Positions 33,849 through 44,024 are shown, counted from the first letter of the stretch. The stretch is 64,000 nucleotides of DNA from Marivivens sp. (GCA_024642115.1 JAHEBU010000003.1:62001-126000), one strand, 5' to 3'. The notes: a model not told the origin generated them from the letters alone. Numbers and translations are program-made.

Positions 33849-34904
33849 CTAGCTGCCCATTATCCGTTTGCGACGATCTTTCATCCGATCATTCGCCGCG
33901 CTTGTACCATCGTGGAAAGAGCCGAACAGCTTGTCCCATGGGATCTCGAGCGAGCCATAGTTGCACTCGAAATAGCGGTGATGCATCTGGTGGTGAAAGG
34001 TGCCAAGTTTCAGGCGGTTCTCGTCCTTGACCACCAGACCTTCGAACCCTGTGTGAGTGGTCGCGGCGGTCAGGGCATAATACTGCAAATGAAACAGGAC
34101 ATGCACTGGGTGCGCCCCGACAATCCAGTGGACAAACACTGATCCCAAAAAGATCAGATGCTCGACCGGATGCATCGACAGCCCAGACCACGGCCCGACA
34201 TTGACGTTGCGATGATGCAGCGCGTGGACGTGTTTATACACGAACGGCACGTGCAGCAGTCGGTGTATCCAGTAGAAATAAAAGCTTTCCCACACGGGGA
34301 TCAGCAGGAACATCGCCACGAACCACACCGGATGCGCCGCCCAGGTCAGCATCGGCGCATATCCATTCGCCAGGGCCCAAAATATCAGCGCCTCATACCC
34401 CGTCCACACCGTCACGCCGCTGGCCAATGTCCAGAACATGTTGTCGCGGATCTGACCGCCAAGGGTGAATTGCTTGCCGTTCTTCATCAGTGGGCGCGGG
34501 TCGTATTTAAGCCGCTGCCCCTGTTTGGTAAAACTGTAGAAATAAAGATGCAGCCCCCCCGCCACCACGGACATCAGAACGAGATTGCGCAGAAACATCT
34601 CGGCAATCCACCAGACGGCAAAGGTTTTCGACGCCTCCAGCGGCGGCTGGAACCAAAAGAACGAGGCGAAGGAAATCCCGACGATGATCAGTTTTTCCGA
34701 GATCAGGAACCACGAACTCCATACCCATTTCAGCATCTCCAGGGGTCGAAACGGCCATCTGAACAGCGGCGAAACCTGAATTGGCACTTTTGGCACATGA
34801 TGCCAGCCTTTGAGAGGGGTGTCGTCCATCCGGGATACCTCGATTTCATCTGTATCGCCCAAAGCCTGACAGAGAATCCTAGTTGTGAAAAACAGATTAA
34901 ACAT
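33849..34904 (-). CDS. Sterol desaturase / fatty-acid hydroxylase superfamily protein
   Basis: 351 residues from the ATG at 34904, with AGAGG nine bases upstream; a second ATG at 34829 is possible. Several membrane helices and the di-iron histidine boxes HRLLH, HALHHRN and HHQMHHRYFECN are present in the second half, the order found in C-5 sterol desaturase-like hydroxylases. The substrate is unknown. It is divergent from the LysR gene, with only 30 bases between starts. Confidence 0.88.
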   Translation of the reverse strand: MFNLFFTTRILCQALGDTDEIEVSRMDDTPLKGWHHVPKVPIQVSPLFRWPFRPLEMLKWVWSSWFLISEKLIIVGISFASFFWFQPPLEASKTFAVWWIAEMFLRNLVLMSVVAGGLHLYFYSFTKQGQRLKYDPRPLMKNGKQFTLGGQIRDNMFWTLASGVTVWTGYEALIFWALANGYAPMLTWAAHPVWFVAMFLLIPVWESFYFYWIHRLLHVPFVYKHVHALHHRNVNVGPWSGLSMHPVEHLIFLGSVFVHWIVGAHPVHVLFHLQYYALTAATTHTGFEGLVVKDENRLKLGTFHHQMHHRYFECNYGSLEIPWDKLFGSFHDGTSAANDRMKDRRKRIMGS

Positions 34905-34909
34905 GACAA

Positions 34910-34932
34910 CTACCTCTGATAATCAGGGGTAG
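34910..34932. promoter_or_regulatory. Operator palindrome between sterol-desaturase and LysR genes
   Basis: CTACCTCTGAT-A-ATCAGGGGTAG is an 11-base inverted repeat with one mismatch, lying in the 30-base gap between the divergent starts. It contains the ribosome site of both genes, so it may act on transcription, translation or both. Confidence 0.5.
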
Positions 34933-34934
34933 GG

Positions 34935-35847
34935 ATGTCGATATCACTCAAGGTGATGGAATATTTCACGACCGTGGTGCGGCACGGCAATATCGCCAAA
35001 GCCGCGGCCGAGCTGAACATCGCGGCCTCGGCGGTTTCGACGGCGATTGATCAGATCGAGGCGACCTTTGATCTTGAGTTGTTCATGCGGCAACGCTCGC
35101 GCGGGGTGCAGGCGAATGCGAACGGCGTCGCCGTGGCGCGCAAGTTCGAGAGGTTGCTGGACGAATATCGCTCTATCCTTGCCGAAGGGGCCGAGCTGAA
35201 ACAAGCGCTTAGCGGCAGTTTGCGCATCGGATATTACGCCCCCATTCCTACCCAAGCTGTTGAAATCCTTTGTACCGGGGTCAAGCGATGTCACCCTGGA
35301 CCTTGTAGAATGCGATAATGAAAGCGCCCAGCAAGGTTTTCTCGACGGCACCTATGATGTCATCTTGTTCGTGAGCAAAGATGTGCGCCCCGCGATCAGC
35401 TTTGACATCATGGTCGAGGCTCCTGCCTATTGCCTGTTGCCCGCCGCCCATCCCTTGGCAACCCAATCAAGCGTCAGCCTGCGCGACATCAGCAAAGAAC
35501 CTTTGGTAGTACTGAACCGGCCGGTGGCCTCGGCCTATTATCGGGGCCTGTTTGCCAGCCAGGACCATGATATTTCCATCGCCGCCTATGCCAACTCGAC
35601 CGAAATGGTCCGCAGCCTCGTCGGCGCGGGACATGGGCTTGCGGTTCTCAACATGCAGCCGCTTACCACGACGACCTATAGCGGCGATGCGGTGATCGGT
35701 TTGCCCATCTCCGACCCCTTGCCGCCTCTGCCGCTGGCCATCGCCTATGATAAATCCCGCCCGCGCCGACTGGTTGGGCATTTTGTCGATTCTTGCCGCA
35801 AACATTTTGCAAAAGCGGGCCCAGAACAATGCATCGTGGAAAAGTAG
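34935..35847 (+). pseudogene. LysR-family regulator with a frameshift
   Basis: The first frame has the LysR HTH (MEYFTTVVRHGNIAKAAAEL to LELFMRQRSRGVQANANG) and reaches GSLRIGYYAPIP. The effector domain continues in another frame from FVPGSSDVTLDLVECDNESA to the end. The break is near 35268-35271 (CCTTT); two bases are missing or one is extra, and about 303-304 residues result if mended. The gene seems otherwise intact, so the change may be recent or a sequencing error. Confidence 0.8.
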
Positions 35848-36212
35848 GCGCGTCAGAGGGCCGCCGTTGGGATAGCACTGTTGGCGGCGACTTTCACCGT
35901 ATCTCTCTCTACCGCTGTCCCCGGTGCATGGCGTCAGGGCCGACCGACTGGCCAAACTAGGGCGACACCCCTGCTGCATATCCTGCGATCAAGAGAATGG
36001 CACCCAACGACGAAGGCCCAGGAACTGCGCCAAACGCTCTCGACTAAACCCGGGCGATTCCATAAGGGCATGTCGTGGTCGCACAAGCCTGAACCAACGT
36101 TCCCACATTAGATTGCCGATCCGAGGTTTGTGTGGAAAACTTGGGGCAAGACCAATGCGCACGTCCGCCTCACTCCTGCCGCGGGCCTTTGAATGTCAAG
36201 GAGTTTGGAACC
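35848..36212. other. Gene-free stretch
   Basis: 365 bases with no open frame that looks coding and no clear repeat or terminator. AAGGAG near 36198-36203 serves the following methyltransferase gene. Confidence 0.5.
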
Positions 36213-37589
36213 ATGGCGGGTCAGGTAAAACAGACGTCTGACGCCGGGTGGGAGATTTCCATTCTCAACCGCGCCAAAGACATCATCAGGGACGGATCGG
36301 ACGAACTCAAAGGCGAATCCGTCTTTGCCGTACTGCTTTCGGCGATCGAAAAGTCAGGTGCGAAAGTCCGAGATCGAGGTTTCGTTGCACATTCGGAACT
36401 GGTCGAGCTTCTGAGGGATCAGGTCGGACCTTTTGCGCACACCCGGAAATCCCTCAAAAAAGACGATCTGATCGAAATCCTGGATAAATGCATCGACGTT
36501 CAGAAGAATGAACCGAGGAAGACACCCAATATGCCCCGCCCCAATCCTGTTGAGACCCCGCCAACCGACCAGCCGAGTCTGACCCCCCTCGCCAATCTGA
36601 AAAGGTTCGACGAGAAAAGATTCGATTCCGAATTCAATGCATTGGTTTCCGACAACAAGGGGGAACAGGCGCTGTCCCTGCTGATCGACGTTTTCCCAAA
36701 ACTTCTGGGCGGTAACATGAACCGCAAAGAAAAGCTGAAACATCTCACGTTTGCGGGCCGGAGACTGCAAAACCTGGATTTGGGAAAATATGGGGTAGGA
36801 AAATTAAAGAACAAGGCAAGGATCGTCAATCTGGTGATTGATAGGTACGGAATTCCGGATAACGGCACATTTGTCGATTTCGGCTGCGGAGCCCATGAAC
36901 CACTTGCCCTGTCGACATATTTTTATGCCAACCAGTTCGACAAATGTGTCGCCAACGACTTCCTGCCAATCCGCTCTCCGGAATATGCGGCACTTTCGAT
37001 GTATGATATCGTGACCTACATGCTGATGTTTCCCGAAGAGTTTTTGTCGAAAGGATCTAAACCCTCTGATCTGATCGGTCGGCTCAAGGAGATAGATCTC
37101 AAGAAGCTGCGCGAGGGTGATTTCGCTGGGGGCTTCGAGGCGCTCAAGGGAAAGGTCGATTTTCTGAGTTGCGACATCGTCGACTCGGAACTCGCGCCCT
37201 CTTCTGTGTCCATGCTGGTCTCTTTCGCCGTGTTCGAGCACGTGATGGATATTCCGGCAGTGACGAAATATCTTTATGACATAACGGCCGACGGCGGTGT
37301 CAATCATCACTTCATTGATCTGGCCGACCATCGCGCCTATCGTCACGACGGCGTCTTTAACGAGTTTTCGTTCCTGACCGAAGAGGCGGCAGCGCCAAAT
37401 CTCAACCGACTGCGGATGCATGAACACCTCGCTGCGTTTGAATCAGCGGGGTTTGAGATCCTTGCAACTGATGGAAATCGTAAGGCGATTCCGGAAACAA
37501 CGTTCAATTCCATTCTTCCCCGGTGGGCCGATCTCCCTCAGGACGAGCTCGAAACCTACTCGATGTCCGTCACGCTGCGGAAAAGCTGA
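36213..37589 (+). CDS. SAM-dependent methyltransferase-like protein
   Basis: 458 residues from the ATG at 36213 (AAGGAG upstream); the longer frame from 36132 lacks a ribosome site. The middle has the SAM-binding motif FVDFGCGAHEP near residue 222, and a later VSFAVFEHVMDIP resembles motif IV/V of type-11 enzymes. The first 200 residues are a helical unknown domain. The ending ADHRAYRHDGVFNEFSFLTE is typical of cell-surface glycan methyltransferases, but the substrate is unknown. It is AT-richer than the flanking core genes. Confidence 0.8.
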   Translation: MAGQVKQTSDAGWEISILNRAKDIIRDGSDELKGESVFAVLLSAIEKSGAKVRDRGFVAHSELVELLRDQVGPFAHTRKSLKKDDLIEILDKCIDVQKNEPRKTPNMPRPNPVETPPTDQPSLTPLANLKRFDEKRFDSEFNALVSDNKGEQALSLLIDVFPKLLGGNMNRKEKLKHLTFAGRRLQNLDLGKYGVGKLKNKARIVNLVIDRYGIPDNGTFVDFGCGAHEPLALSTYFYANQFDKCVANDFLPIRSPEYAALSMYDIVTYMLMFPEEFLSKGSKPSDLIGRLKEIDLKKLREGDFAGGFEALKGKVDFLSCDIVDSELAPSSVSMLVSFAVFEHVMDIPAVTKYLYDITADGGVNHHFIDLADHRAYRHDGVFNEFSFLTEEAAAPNLNRLRMHEHLAAFESAGFEILATDGNRKAIPETTFNSILPRWADLPQDELETYSMSVTLRKS

Positions 37590-38058
37590 AGTGCGAAAAT
37601 ATCGAATGACGCCAGGGTTTGGGGCGCCCAATTGGCACAGATGCTTTGCCCGCCAACTCTGAGGTAGGGAAGTCGAAAGAGCCAGTCGCCCAATGAGCCG
37701 CGCCACTCTTGCGAGAGGCGTACCTGAACAAAGATGCGACGGGGAAGTAATATGCCGTGGAATTAAGCTCAAGACAGGGTGTCGAGCCCGACAGCCGATC
37801 CGTCGTGCAGTTGAAGAATCTGCAAATCTGTGTGCAAAAGGAGGGACGAGTATCGGCCGGGACCGTCAAGACCAGACCTGAAATAAACCTCGTCACTTTC
37901 GGCACCCGGTCGGGTGAAACAGGACAACAGGGCCATCAGATAAGAGTAACAGCGACATGTCGTCCCACAAAAATTAAGGTCGAACGGCTGCATGTCGTTC
38001 TTTCCTTGTTCCAGAACGGGGAAAGGCGACCAAGATTGAAATCCATGAGGCAAAGACG
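37590..38058. other. Gene-free stretch
   Basis: 470 bases between the methyltransferase and GSCFA genes without a credible frame. Nothing else could be recognised. Confidence 0.45.
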
Positions 38059-39618
38059 ATGACATCAGCAGTCGAAAATTGCGGTTTCCTTGAAGAAATT
38101 TCTGGAAAGGACGCGTTCAGCAACCTGCGGAACAATCAAAGTGGAACCTGGCCCCAACGGGAAACTGCCAATCGGGTTGAGCCTATCTGCATTCCGGCCT
38201 TCCAGGCTCCATTCACTTTGGAACCGGGATCTTCGGTGTTTACAATAGGGTCTTGTTTCGCGCGAAATGTTGAAAAAAGCTTGATCAGGCTTGGGTTTGA
38301 CATTCCAACGCATAGGGCCGTGGCTGTCGGGCAATCAACCAGTGTGCTAAATAACTATACCGCGCCATCCATGCTCAACGAAGTCGGCTGGGCGCTTGAT
38401 GAAACGGCATCGTTCAATCCAGATAAATATCTGTACGAGATCGGCGGAAAGGTCGTTGATCTCCATCTCGGCGGGCGTTGGGCACTTCCAACCTCACTTG
38501 AAACAGCCATCGAGAGGCGAAAGTCCATTGGCGACGCCTACGCGTCACTCAAGAAATGCAGACTTGTAATCTTGACGCTCGGGCTTGCCGAAGCTTGGTA
38601 CGACCGTGAGTTGAAAGTCTATTTGAATAGCCCCCCGATGAAGTCGCTGCTCGAGAGTTTTCCAAATCGGTTCGTCGTGCGCGTCCTGAGCCAGTCTGAG
38701 GTTGTTCGGACCTTGCTAAGTTTATTTGAAAAAGTTCGAGCGCATTCAGAAGCCAAGTCGGTTCGTTTCGTCATCACGGTTTCGCCTGTTCCGTTACAGT
38801 CGACATTCCGCAAAGATATGGACGTTGTGCTTGCCAATTGCTATTCAAAGGCAACTTTAAGGTCCGCGGCCGAGGAAGTCGCATTATCCGCGCAAGACAT
38901 TTCATACTATCCCAGTTTTGAATCGATAACGGTCACCGACCGAAAGATAGCCTGGGAGGATGATATGGTGCATGTCCGACAGGAAATGATCGATATCAAC
39001 GTGTCCCGAATGGTCACAGAGTTTTGCCCAGATCTGTCAGGAACATCGGATGATCCCGATATAATGATCCAACTTGCGGAAAACCGGCTCGATGACAATC
39101 CTGAACTGAGCCTTGAATACCTTGAACGTGCGAGTGCGCTGGTTCCCGCTACCGATCGCGCGACGTCCATCAAGACCCGGGCGCTGGTAAAGCTTGGTCG
39201 TCGCAAGGACGCTCTGGAATATCTGTTGAAAGCCGTCGGTATCGACGAAATCACGCCAGAAAACGTTGATACTGTTGATCCGGACCTCAGGCACCTTCTC
39301 AGCAGACTTCTTTTTCAGGAAAAAAGATATGCAGGCGCGCTGATCTCGGCTGAGTCCTGCGTCCAGACTTCCCCCAAATATATGCCCGCGAGGATATTGC
39401 TCGGTGACATATATTTTGCCAGTGACAATTGGGATGAAGCAGCCAAATGCTATAGCGTTGCTCTGGAAATATCCAATCGCGTAGGGCTGCCCTACTACAA
39501 ATTGGCGAAATTGGAAAATGCTCGAGGCAACGCGCAAAAGGCAAAGGATCTTGCCGGTTTGGCTTGCACGATTTCACCCGGAAACAGTCTCTACAAAGAG
39601 TTTCTAGATACGCTTTGA
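38059..39618 (+). CDS. GSCFA-domain protein with C-terminal TPR repeats
   Basis: 519 residues. The GSCFA signature is GSCFARNVEKSL near residue 65, followed by the NNYTAPSML region and GLAEAWYD, as in the GSCFA family of SGNH-like hydrolases. From about residue 330 there are TPR-like repeats (YLERASALVPATDRATSIKT; AKCYSVALEISNRVGLPYYK). The family is linked to surface polysaccharide modification. The neighbouring methyltransferase and lower GC suggest a small transferred glycan cassette. Confidence 0.85.
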   Translation: MTSAVENCGFLEEISGKDAFSNLRNNQSGTWPQRETANRVEPICIPAFQAPFTLEPGSSVFTIGSCFARNVEKSLIRLGFDIPTHRAVAVGQSTSVLNNYTAPSMLNEVGWALDETASFNPDKYLYEIGGKVVDLHLGGRWALPTSLETAIERRKSIGDAYASLKKCRLVILTLGLAEAWYDRELKVYLNSPPMKSLLESFPNRFVVRVLSQSEVVRTLLSLFEKVRAHSEAKSVRFVITVSPVPLQSTFRKDMDVVLANCYSKATLRSAAEEVALSAQDISYYPSFESITVTDRKIAWEDDMVHVRQEMIDINVSRMVTEFCPDLSGTSDDPDIMIQLAENRLDDNPELSLEYLERASALVPATDRATSIKTRALVKLGRRKDALEYLLKAVGIDEITPENVDTVDPDLRHLLSRLLFQEKRYAGALISAESCVQTSPKYMPARILLGDIYFASDNWDEAAKCYSVALEISNRVGLPYYKLAKLENARGNAQKAKDLAGLACTISPGNSLYKEFLDTL

Positions 39619-39889
39619 CGATTGAGGCGGCGACGGTCGGTATGTCGCGCAGAACATGCAAGATGTGGGTTCCGAGGCTGCGCTAATCGGATCTGGGACT
39701 CGGTCGACTTCGAAGTATAGCGAGCGTTCTCATCGCCTTACTTTCGGGTCGGGTCGGCCATTGGACAGGCTTTCCCGCCGACAGCCGACCGAGGCACATC
39801 CCGACTATTCCCGCAAAATATGCCCGGACAAGCGGGCAAGGGCCGTTCAGCGACCAAGGCCAATGGCGACGAGACTGTTGGAAAACCGG

Positions 39890-39966
39890 TGGTGGACTGG
39901 GGAGGATTCGAACCCCCGACCCCTTGATTCGTAGTCAAGTGCTCTATCCAACTGAGCTACCAATCC
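39890..39966 (-). tRNA. tRNA-Arg (anticodon ACG)
   Basis: The acceptor GGATTGG pairs with CCAGTCC (one G-T), TAGCTCAGTTGG opens the D arm, the anticodon loop is CTACGAA, GTTCGAATCC forms the T loop and CCA is encoded at 39892-39890. The 3' end faces the accessory genes at 33-39 kb. I found no repeat of its 3' end. Confidence 0.95.
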
Positions 39967-40030
39967 ACTTCGGTAGGCGCATGTAACGCCCGCGCCGGGG
40001 CATTGCAAGGGCCAAAACGCCCCTGTCCCG

Positions 40031-41431
40031 TCACTCGGCCGCAGCACCCAGCGCCACCTCGGACTTGGGCAGGCAGATAACGAATTCCGTGCCCTCGGGG
40101 CTGGTTCGGCCCAGTTCCAGCGTGCCGCCATGCCCGCGCACGAGTTCAGCCGCGATGGCAAGGCCCAGTCCCGATCCGCCCTTGGTCGCCCCGCCCTGAA
40201 ACGGCTGGAACAGGTGATCGAGCGCCTTGGCAGGCAGGCCGGGGCCGGTGTCGGCCACGGAAATCCACCAGGCCTCGTCGTCCTCGTGGGCATGCACGCT
40301 GATCTCACCGGGTTTGCCGGTGGCGACGACCGCCTGGCGCGCGTTGCGGACCAGATTGGCGATGACCCGGAACATCTGTTCGCCGTCGCAGCGCACGGTC
40401 AGACCCGCCGGAATATCCTCTGAGAACGACAGGTCATGCTCCCCCGCCGCCAGCCGTTCGCTGTCGATCACGTCGGCCACGATCCCGGCGATGGGGATCC
40501 GGTTGAGTGCGGGGGGCGGCTCCTCGACCCGGCCAAAGGCCAGCGTGCTTTCACACAGGTTCACCGCGCGGGTGATCGACGACACCAGCTTGGGCGCCAT
40601 CCGCTGCACCGTGGGGTCTTGCGACGCGTCGATCCGGTCAGTGAACAACTGGGCCGAGGTCAGGATATTCCGCAGATCGTGGCTCACCTTGGCCACCGCC
40701 CCGCCCAACTGCGCCAACCGCTCTTTTTGCTTGAGCGCGCTGGTCAACTGCGTCTGCATGGTTTTTAGCGCCTCTTCGGCCTCGCGCAGTTCGGTCACAC
40801 CGGCCGAGGGGGTGATGATCCGCCGCGCATCTTCGGGGGCCTGTGCATAGCTTTGCATATGCGCCACGACGCCCTTGATCGGCTTGACCAGAAACACCCG
40901 CACGGCCAGGAACAACAGCAGGGCCGTCACGATGGAAATGACCGCCGACAAGGCCAGGATGTTCAGGCCATAGTCGATCATCGCCTTGCGCAGCGGCCCC
41001 TGCTCCATCGTCACCTCGATCAGCAGGCCACCGTCCTGCACCGGGCGGCCGATCACCCGGATGATCGGATCGCCGGGTTCCCACAGGGTCATCATCGCGT
41101 CCCGGATCAGGGTCAGGCCCATCGGCTCGCGCATGTCGTAGGTCGCTTCGATCGGGGCCGGAATGGGCGACGACAGGGCCAACTGCCGCACCTCGTCCCG
41201 CCGCAGAACCACGTTGAAAACGCCCGCGTTGGTCAGCAGCTCCTTTTCCAGTTCGGGGGTAATCATGTCCCCCGCCAGCGTGGCCAGCGACGCGATCTGC
41301 GCCCGCTCCAGCCTCAACAACAGGTAATCCTGCCGGAACCGGGCGACAGACGGCACAAAGATCAGGACTTCGGCCAGCATCACGAAGACCGTCGTCAGGA
41401 TCAGGAACCGACCGGAAAGAGAATTGAGCAT
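40031..41431 (-). CDS. Sensor histidine kinase
   Basis: 466 residues. Membrane helices at about 10-28 and 160-186 flank a periplasmic domain. The phospho-accepting motif is KVSHDLRNILTSAQLF (His near 254), and the ATPase part has NLVRNARQAV, DTGPGLP and GSGLGLAIAAELV. No response regulator gene is beside it, so it is an orphan or acts with a distant partner. It is 21 bases downstream of the oxidoreductase gene, so the three minus-strand genes from 43613 probably form one operon. Confidence 0.92.
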   Translation of the reverse strand: MLNSLSGRFLILTTVFVMLAEVLIFVPSVARFRQDYLLLRLERAQIASLATLAGDMITPELEKELLTNAGVFNVVLRRDEVRQLALSSPIPAPIEATYDMREPMGLTLIRDAMMTLWEPGDPIIRVIGRPVQDGGLLIEVTMEQGPLRKAMIDYGLNILALSAVISIVTALLLFLAVRVFLVKPIKGVVAHMQSYAQAPEDARRIITPSAGVTELREAEEALKTMQTQLTSALKQKERLAQLGGAVAKVSHDLRNILTSAQLFTDRIDASQDPTVQRMAPKLVSSITRAVNLCESTLAFGRVEEPPPALNRIPIAGIVADVIDSERLAAGEHDLSFSEDIPAGLTVRCDGEQMFRVIANLVRNARQAVVATGKPGEISVHAHEDDEAWWISVADTGPGLPAKALDHLFQPFQGGATKGGSGLGLAIAAELVRGHGGTLELGRTSPEGTEFVICLPKSEVALGAAAE

Positions 41432-41452
41432 TCTATCCCTAACTGTGCCGGA

Positions 41453-42868
41453 TCATGGCAGCCAGCGTTGCACCAGCCCCACGATCCGCTTGACCCACGG
41501 GTTATCAAACAACTTCGGACTAAAATAGGCACCAGCGGCCCGTTTGTTAATCTCGGCAATGGTCGGATAGGGCAAAACGGTGCCGGCGATGGCCGACATC
41601 TTCATATTGTTGGCGATAGCCATGCACCACAGGCCGATCAATTCGCCCGCCAGCGCGCCCACGATGGAGGCGCCCACAGGCCGCCCCTTGACCACCATCA
41701 CCTTGATCAGGCCCATCGTCTTGCCCTCGGCAATGGCCCGGTCGTTGTCGTGATAGGGAAAGCGGACGACGGTCAGGGTGCTCCCATGCTTCTTTTTCGC
41801 CTCGGCCTCGGTCAGGCCGACCTGTGCCAATTCGGGGTCGGTGTAGGTGGCCCAAGGGATATGCGACGTCTTTTGTTTGGACGGCAGCCCGAACAGCAGC
41901 GACCGGATGACGACGCCCGCGTGATAGCCCGCGACATGAGTAAATTGCAGGCCACCCGCCGCATCACCCACCGCATAGACCTTTTTATTGGTGACAGACC
42001 GCAGGTCGGCACCGACAGTGACGCCCTTGCGGTCCCACTTGACCCCGGCCTTGTCCAGATCAAGCCCCTCGACATTCACCTTGCGCCCCACGGCCATCAG
42101 CAGATGCGACCCTGAAAAATCCCCCTTGGAGGTGTGGACGGTGATCCCGTCCGTGGCGCTAACCCGTTCGGCCTGTGCGCCTTCGACAATCTCGATGCCT
42201 TCGCCACGCAGTTTGTCCAACACGAGCACGGCCAGTTCAGGGTCGTCCTTGCCCATCGCCTTGGCCCCTTCGATCACCGTGACGCGACATCCCAGACGGC
42301 GATGCGCCTGCGCCATTTCCATGCCGATCGGGCCACCACCGATAACCAGCAGATGATCGGGCCGTTCGCGCAGGTCGAATATGGTTTCGTTGGTATGGAC
42401 CGTCACTGTTTCCAGCCCCGGAATGGGCGGCACGAACGGGCCGGACCCGGTGGCGACGACAAACCGCCGCGCCTCGATCACATGGTCGCCCGCCTGCACT
42501 TCGGTTTTCGAGATGAAGCGGCCCATCTCGCGGATGACGTGAACGCCCAGCCCCTCGAACCGCTCCTGACTGTCCACCGGGGCGATGGTGTCGATCACCT
42601 TGCGGACATGATCCTTGGCGGCGGCATAGTCGACCTGCGGCGCGACCGGCGCGATGCCCAGATCGGCGGTGTGGGACATGGCATAGGCCTGTTTTGCGCT
42701 GGCGATCAGCGCCTTGGACGGCACGCAGCCATAATTCAGGCAATCGCCGCCCATCAGGTGCCCTTCGATCAGGACGACCTTGGCCCCCATCTGGACCGCG
42801 CCTGCGGCCACGGACAGCCCACCCGATCCGGCCCCGATGATGCAGATATCCGTCTTGATCCGGGTCAT
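41453..42868 (-). CDS. Pyridine nucleotide-disulfide oxidoreductase (mercuric reductase/dihydrolipoamide dehydrogenase-like)
   Basis: 471 residues from the ATG at 42868. The FAD motif is IIGAGSGGLSVAAGAVQMG, the redox disulfide is GGDCLNYGCVPSKAL (CxxxxC), the NAD motif is VIGGGPIGMEMAQAHRRLG, and the second FAD motif VYAVGDAAGGLQFTHVAGYHAG follows. There is no N-terminal metal-binding domain. The partner protein or substrate is unknown. TVP38 plus such an oxidoreductase is a recurrent gene pair. Confidence 0.92.
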   Translation of the reverse strand: MTRIKTDICIIGAGSGGLSVAAGAVQMGAKVVLIEGHLMGGDCLNYGCVPSKALIASAKQAYAMSHTADLGIAPVAPQVDYAAAKDHVRKVIDTIAPVDSQERFEGLGVHVIREMGRFISKTEVQAGDHVIEARRFVVATGSGPFVPPIPGLETVTVHTNETIFDLRERPDHLLVIGGGPIGMEMAQAHRRLGCRVTVIEGAKAMGKDDPELAVLVLDKLRGEGIEIVEGAQAERVSATDGITVHTSKGDFSGSHLLMAVGRKVNVEGLDLDKAGVKWDRKGVTVGADLRSVTNKKVYAVGDAAGGLQFTHVAGYHAGVVIRSLLFGLPSKQKTSHIPWATYTDPELAQVGLTEAEAKKKHGSTLTVVRFPYHDNDRAIAEGKTMGLIKVMVVKGRPVGASIVGALAGELIGLWCMAIANNMKMSAIAGTVLPYPTIAEINKRAAGAYFSPKLFDNPWVKRIVGLVQRWLP

Positions 42869-42869
42869 G

Positions 42870-43613
42870 TCAGATCCCTTTCTTGCCGCGCAGGGCCTTG
42901 ATCGCGATAGGCAGGGCGGCCAGCAGGCACAGGCCCAGAATGGGTAGCAGGATCTGCGGTTCAAAGATGATGCCCAGGTTCGGCGTCTCGCCCTTGGCGA
43001 ACACGTCGCCCAGACCTGCCCCCACCGAGGTATAGACGACAGCGCCGGGAATGATCCCAAGGAAGGTCGAAATGGCAAAGCGCAACAGCGGGACGCCCAC
43101 CAGCGCGGGCACCAGATTGGCCACAAAGAACGGCACCGCAGGCACCAGCCGGATCAGAAACAGCATCGACCACTGGTTTTCGTCGATCCCGTCCTTGATC
43201 TTCTTGACCGCCCCGCCCGACGATTCCATCCGCACCGCCAACCGTTCACCCAAACCCCAGCGGGCCGCCAGAAAGATGGCGATGGCCCCCAACGTGGCGC
43301 CGGTCACATTGAACAAGGCGCCCGGAAAGGTGGCGAATAGAAAGCCTCCGGTCAGCGTGGCGATCGTGGCACCGGGCAGGGAAAAGGCGACGATGACGAT
43401 ATAGGCCGCGATGAACAGGCCAACGGTCGCCGCATAATGTGCATCGCGAAAGGCAATCAGCGCCTCGCGGTTGCGGGCCAGCGCGTCGAAATTCAGGTAA
43501 TCGCGCAGGAAAAACGCGCCCAACAGGGCGGCCACCACAATGGCGAACAGCGGCAGGCGGCGCAACAGGGCGCTGCCTTGGGTGCCGGGGGTGGTCTGGG
43601 GCATATCGGTCAT
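42870..43613 (-). CDS. TVP38/TMEM64-family membrane protein (VTT domain)
   Basis: 247 residues from the ATG at 43613. About five hydrophobic segments are present, with the VTT-domain region GATIATLTGGFLFATFPGALFNVTGAT near 85 and LVPAVPFFVANLVPALVGV near 155. Its stop codon lies one base before the next gene's ATG. The function is unclear; relatives influence membrane lipid scrambling. No signal for a metal is present. Confidence 0.9.
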   Translation of the reverse strand: MTDMPQTTPGTQGSALLRRLPLFAIVVAALLGAFFLRDYLNFDALARNREALIAFRDAHYAATVGLFIAAYIVIVAFSLPGATIATLTGGFLFATFPGALFNVTGATLGAIAIFLAARWGLGERLAVRMESSGGAVKKIKDGIDENQWSMLFLIRLVPAVPFFVANLVPALVGVPLLRFAISTFLGIIPGAVVYTSVGAGLGDVFAKGETPNLGIIFEPQILLPILGLCLLAALPIAIKALRGKKGI

Positions 43614-43791
43614 CTTTCGTCCCTGTGCGGGTGGGGTCTGCCATGGTAGATGACCGCGTTCGGCCCGGACCGATACCCCTATCACGCGCGGTTGATCATC
43701 AGACCCCCGATCCCGGCATCCGATCACAGGTCTGTAACAATTGCACCACCCGCCCGGCGACTTTTGTTGCAGGAAATGCCGTTGCCCCTCG

Positions 43792-43820
43792 TTGACATGG
43801 GGCGAGGGCGGCTCTATTGG
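43792..43820 (+). promoter_or_regulatory. rpmH promoter
   Basis: TTGACA at 43792 and TATTGG at 43815, 17 bases apart, about 70 bases before the rpmH ATG. Confidence 0.6.
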
Positions 43821-43889
43821 ACGGGCTTCGAATGACACCGGGCGACGAATCCCTTATCTGGGTCGGCCCCAACGGATGGAGAGAACGCG

Positions 43890-44024
43890 ATGAAACGCAC
43901 GTTCCAACCCTCGAACCGGGTTCGCAAGGCCCGTCACGGGTTCCGCGCCCGCATGGCCACCAAGAACGGCCGCAAGATCCTCAACGCCCGCCGTGCGCGT
44001 GGCCGTTACAAGCTGAGCGCGTAA
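43890..44024 (+). CDS. rpmH: 50S ribosomal protein L34
   Basis: 44 residues: [20 protein letters not shown] to GRYKLSA, the complete L34 sequence pattern. GGAGAGAACGCG precedes the ATG. It is below the usual length cut-off of gene callers. It heads rpmH-rnpA-yidD, as in most bacteria. Confidence 0.98.
   Translation: MKRTFQPSNRVRKARHGFRARMATKNGRKILNARRARGRYKLSA

Noticed and set aside
39890-39966. tRNA-Arg as a second attachment site
   Set aside because: No copy of its 3' end was found to the left within the window.
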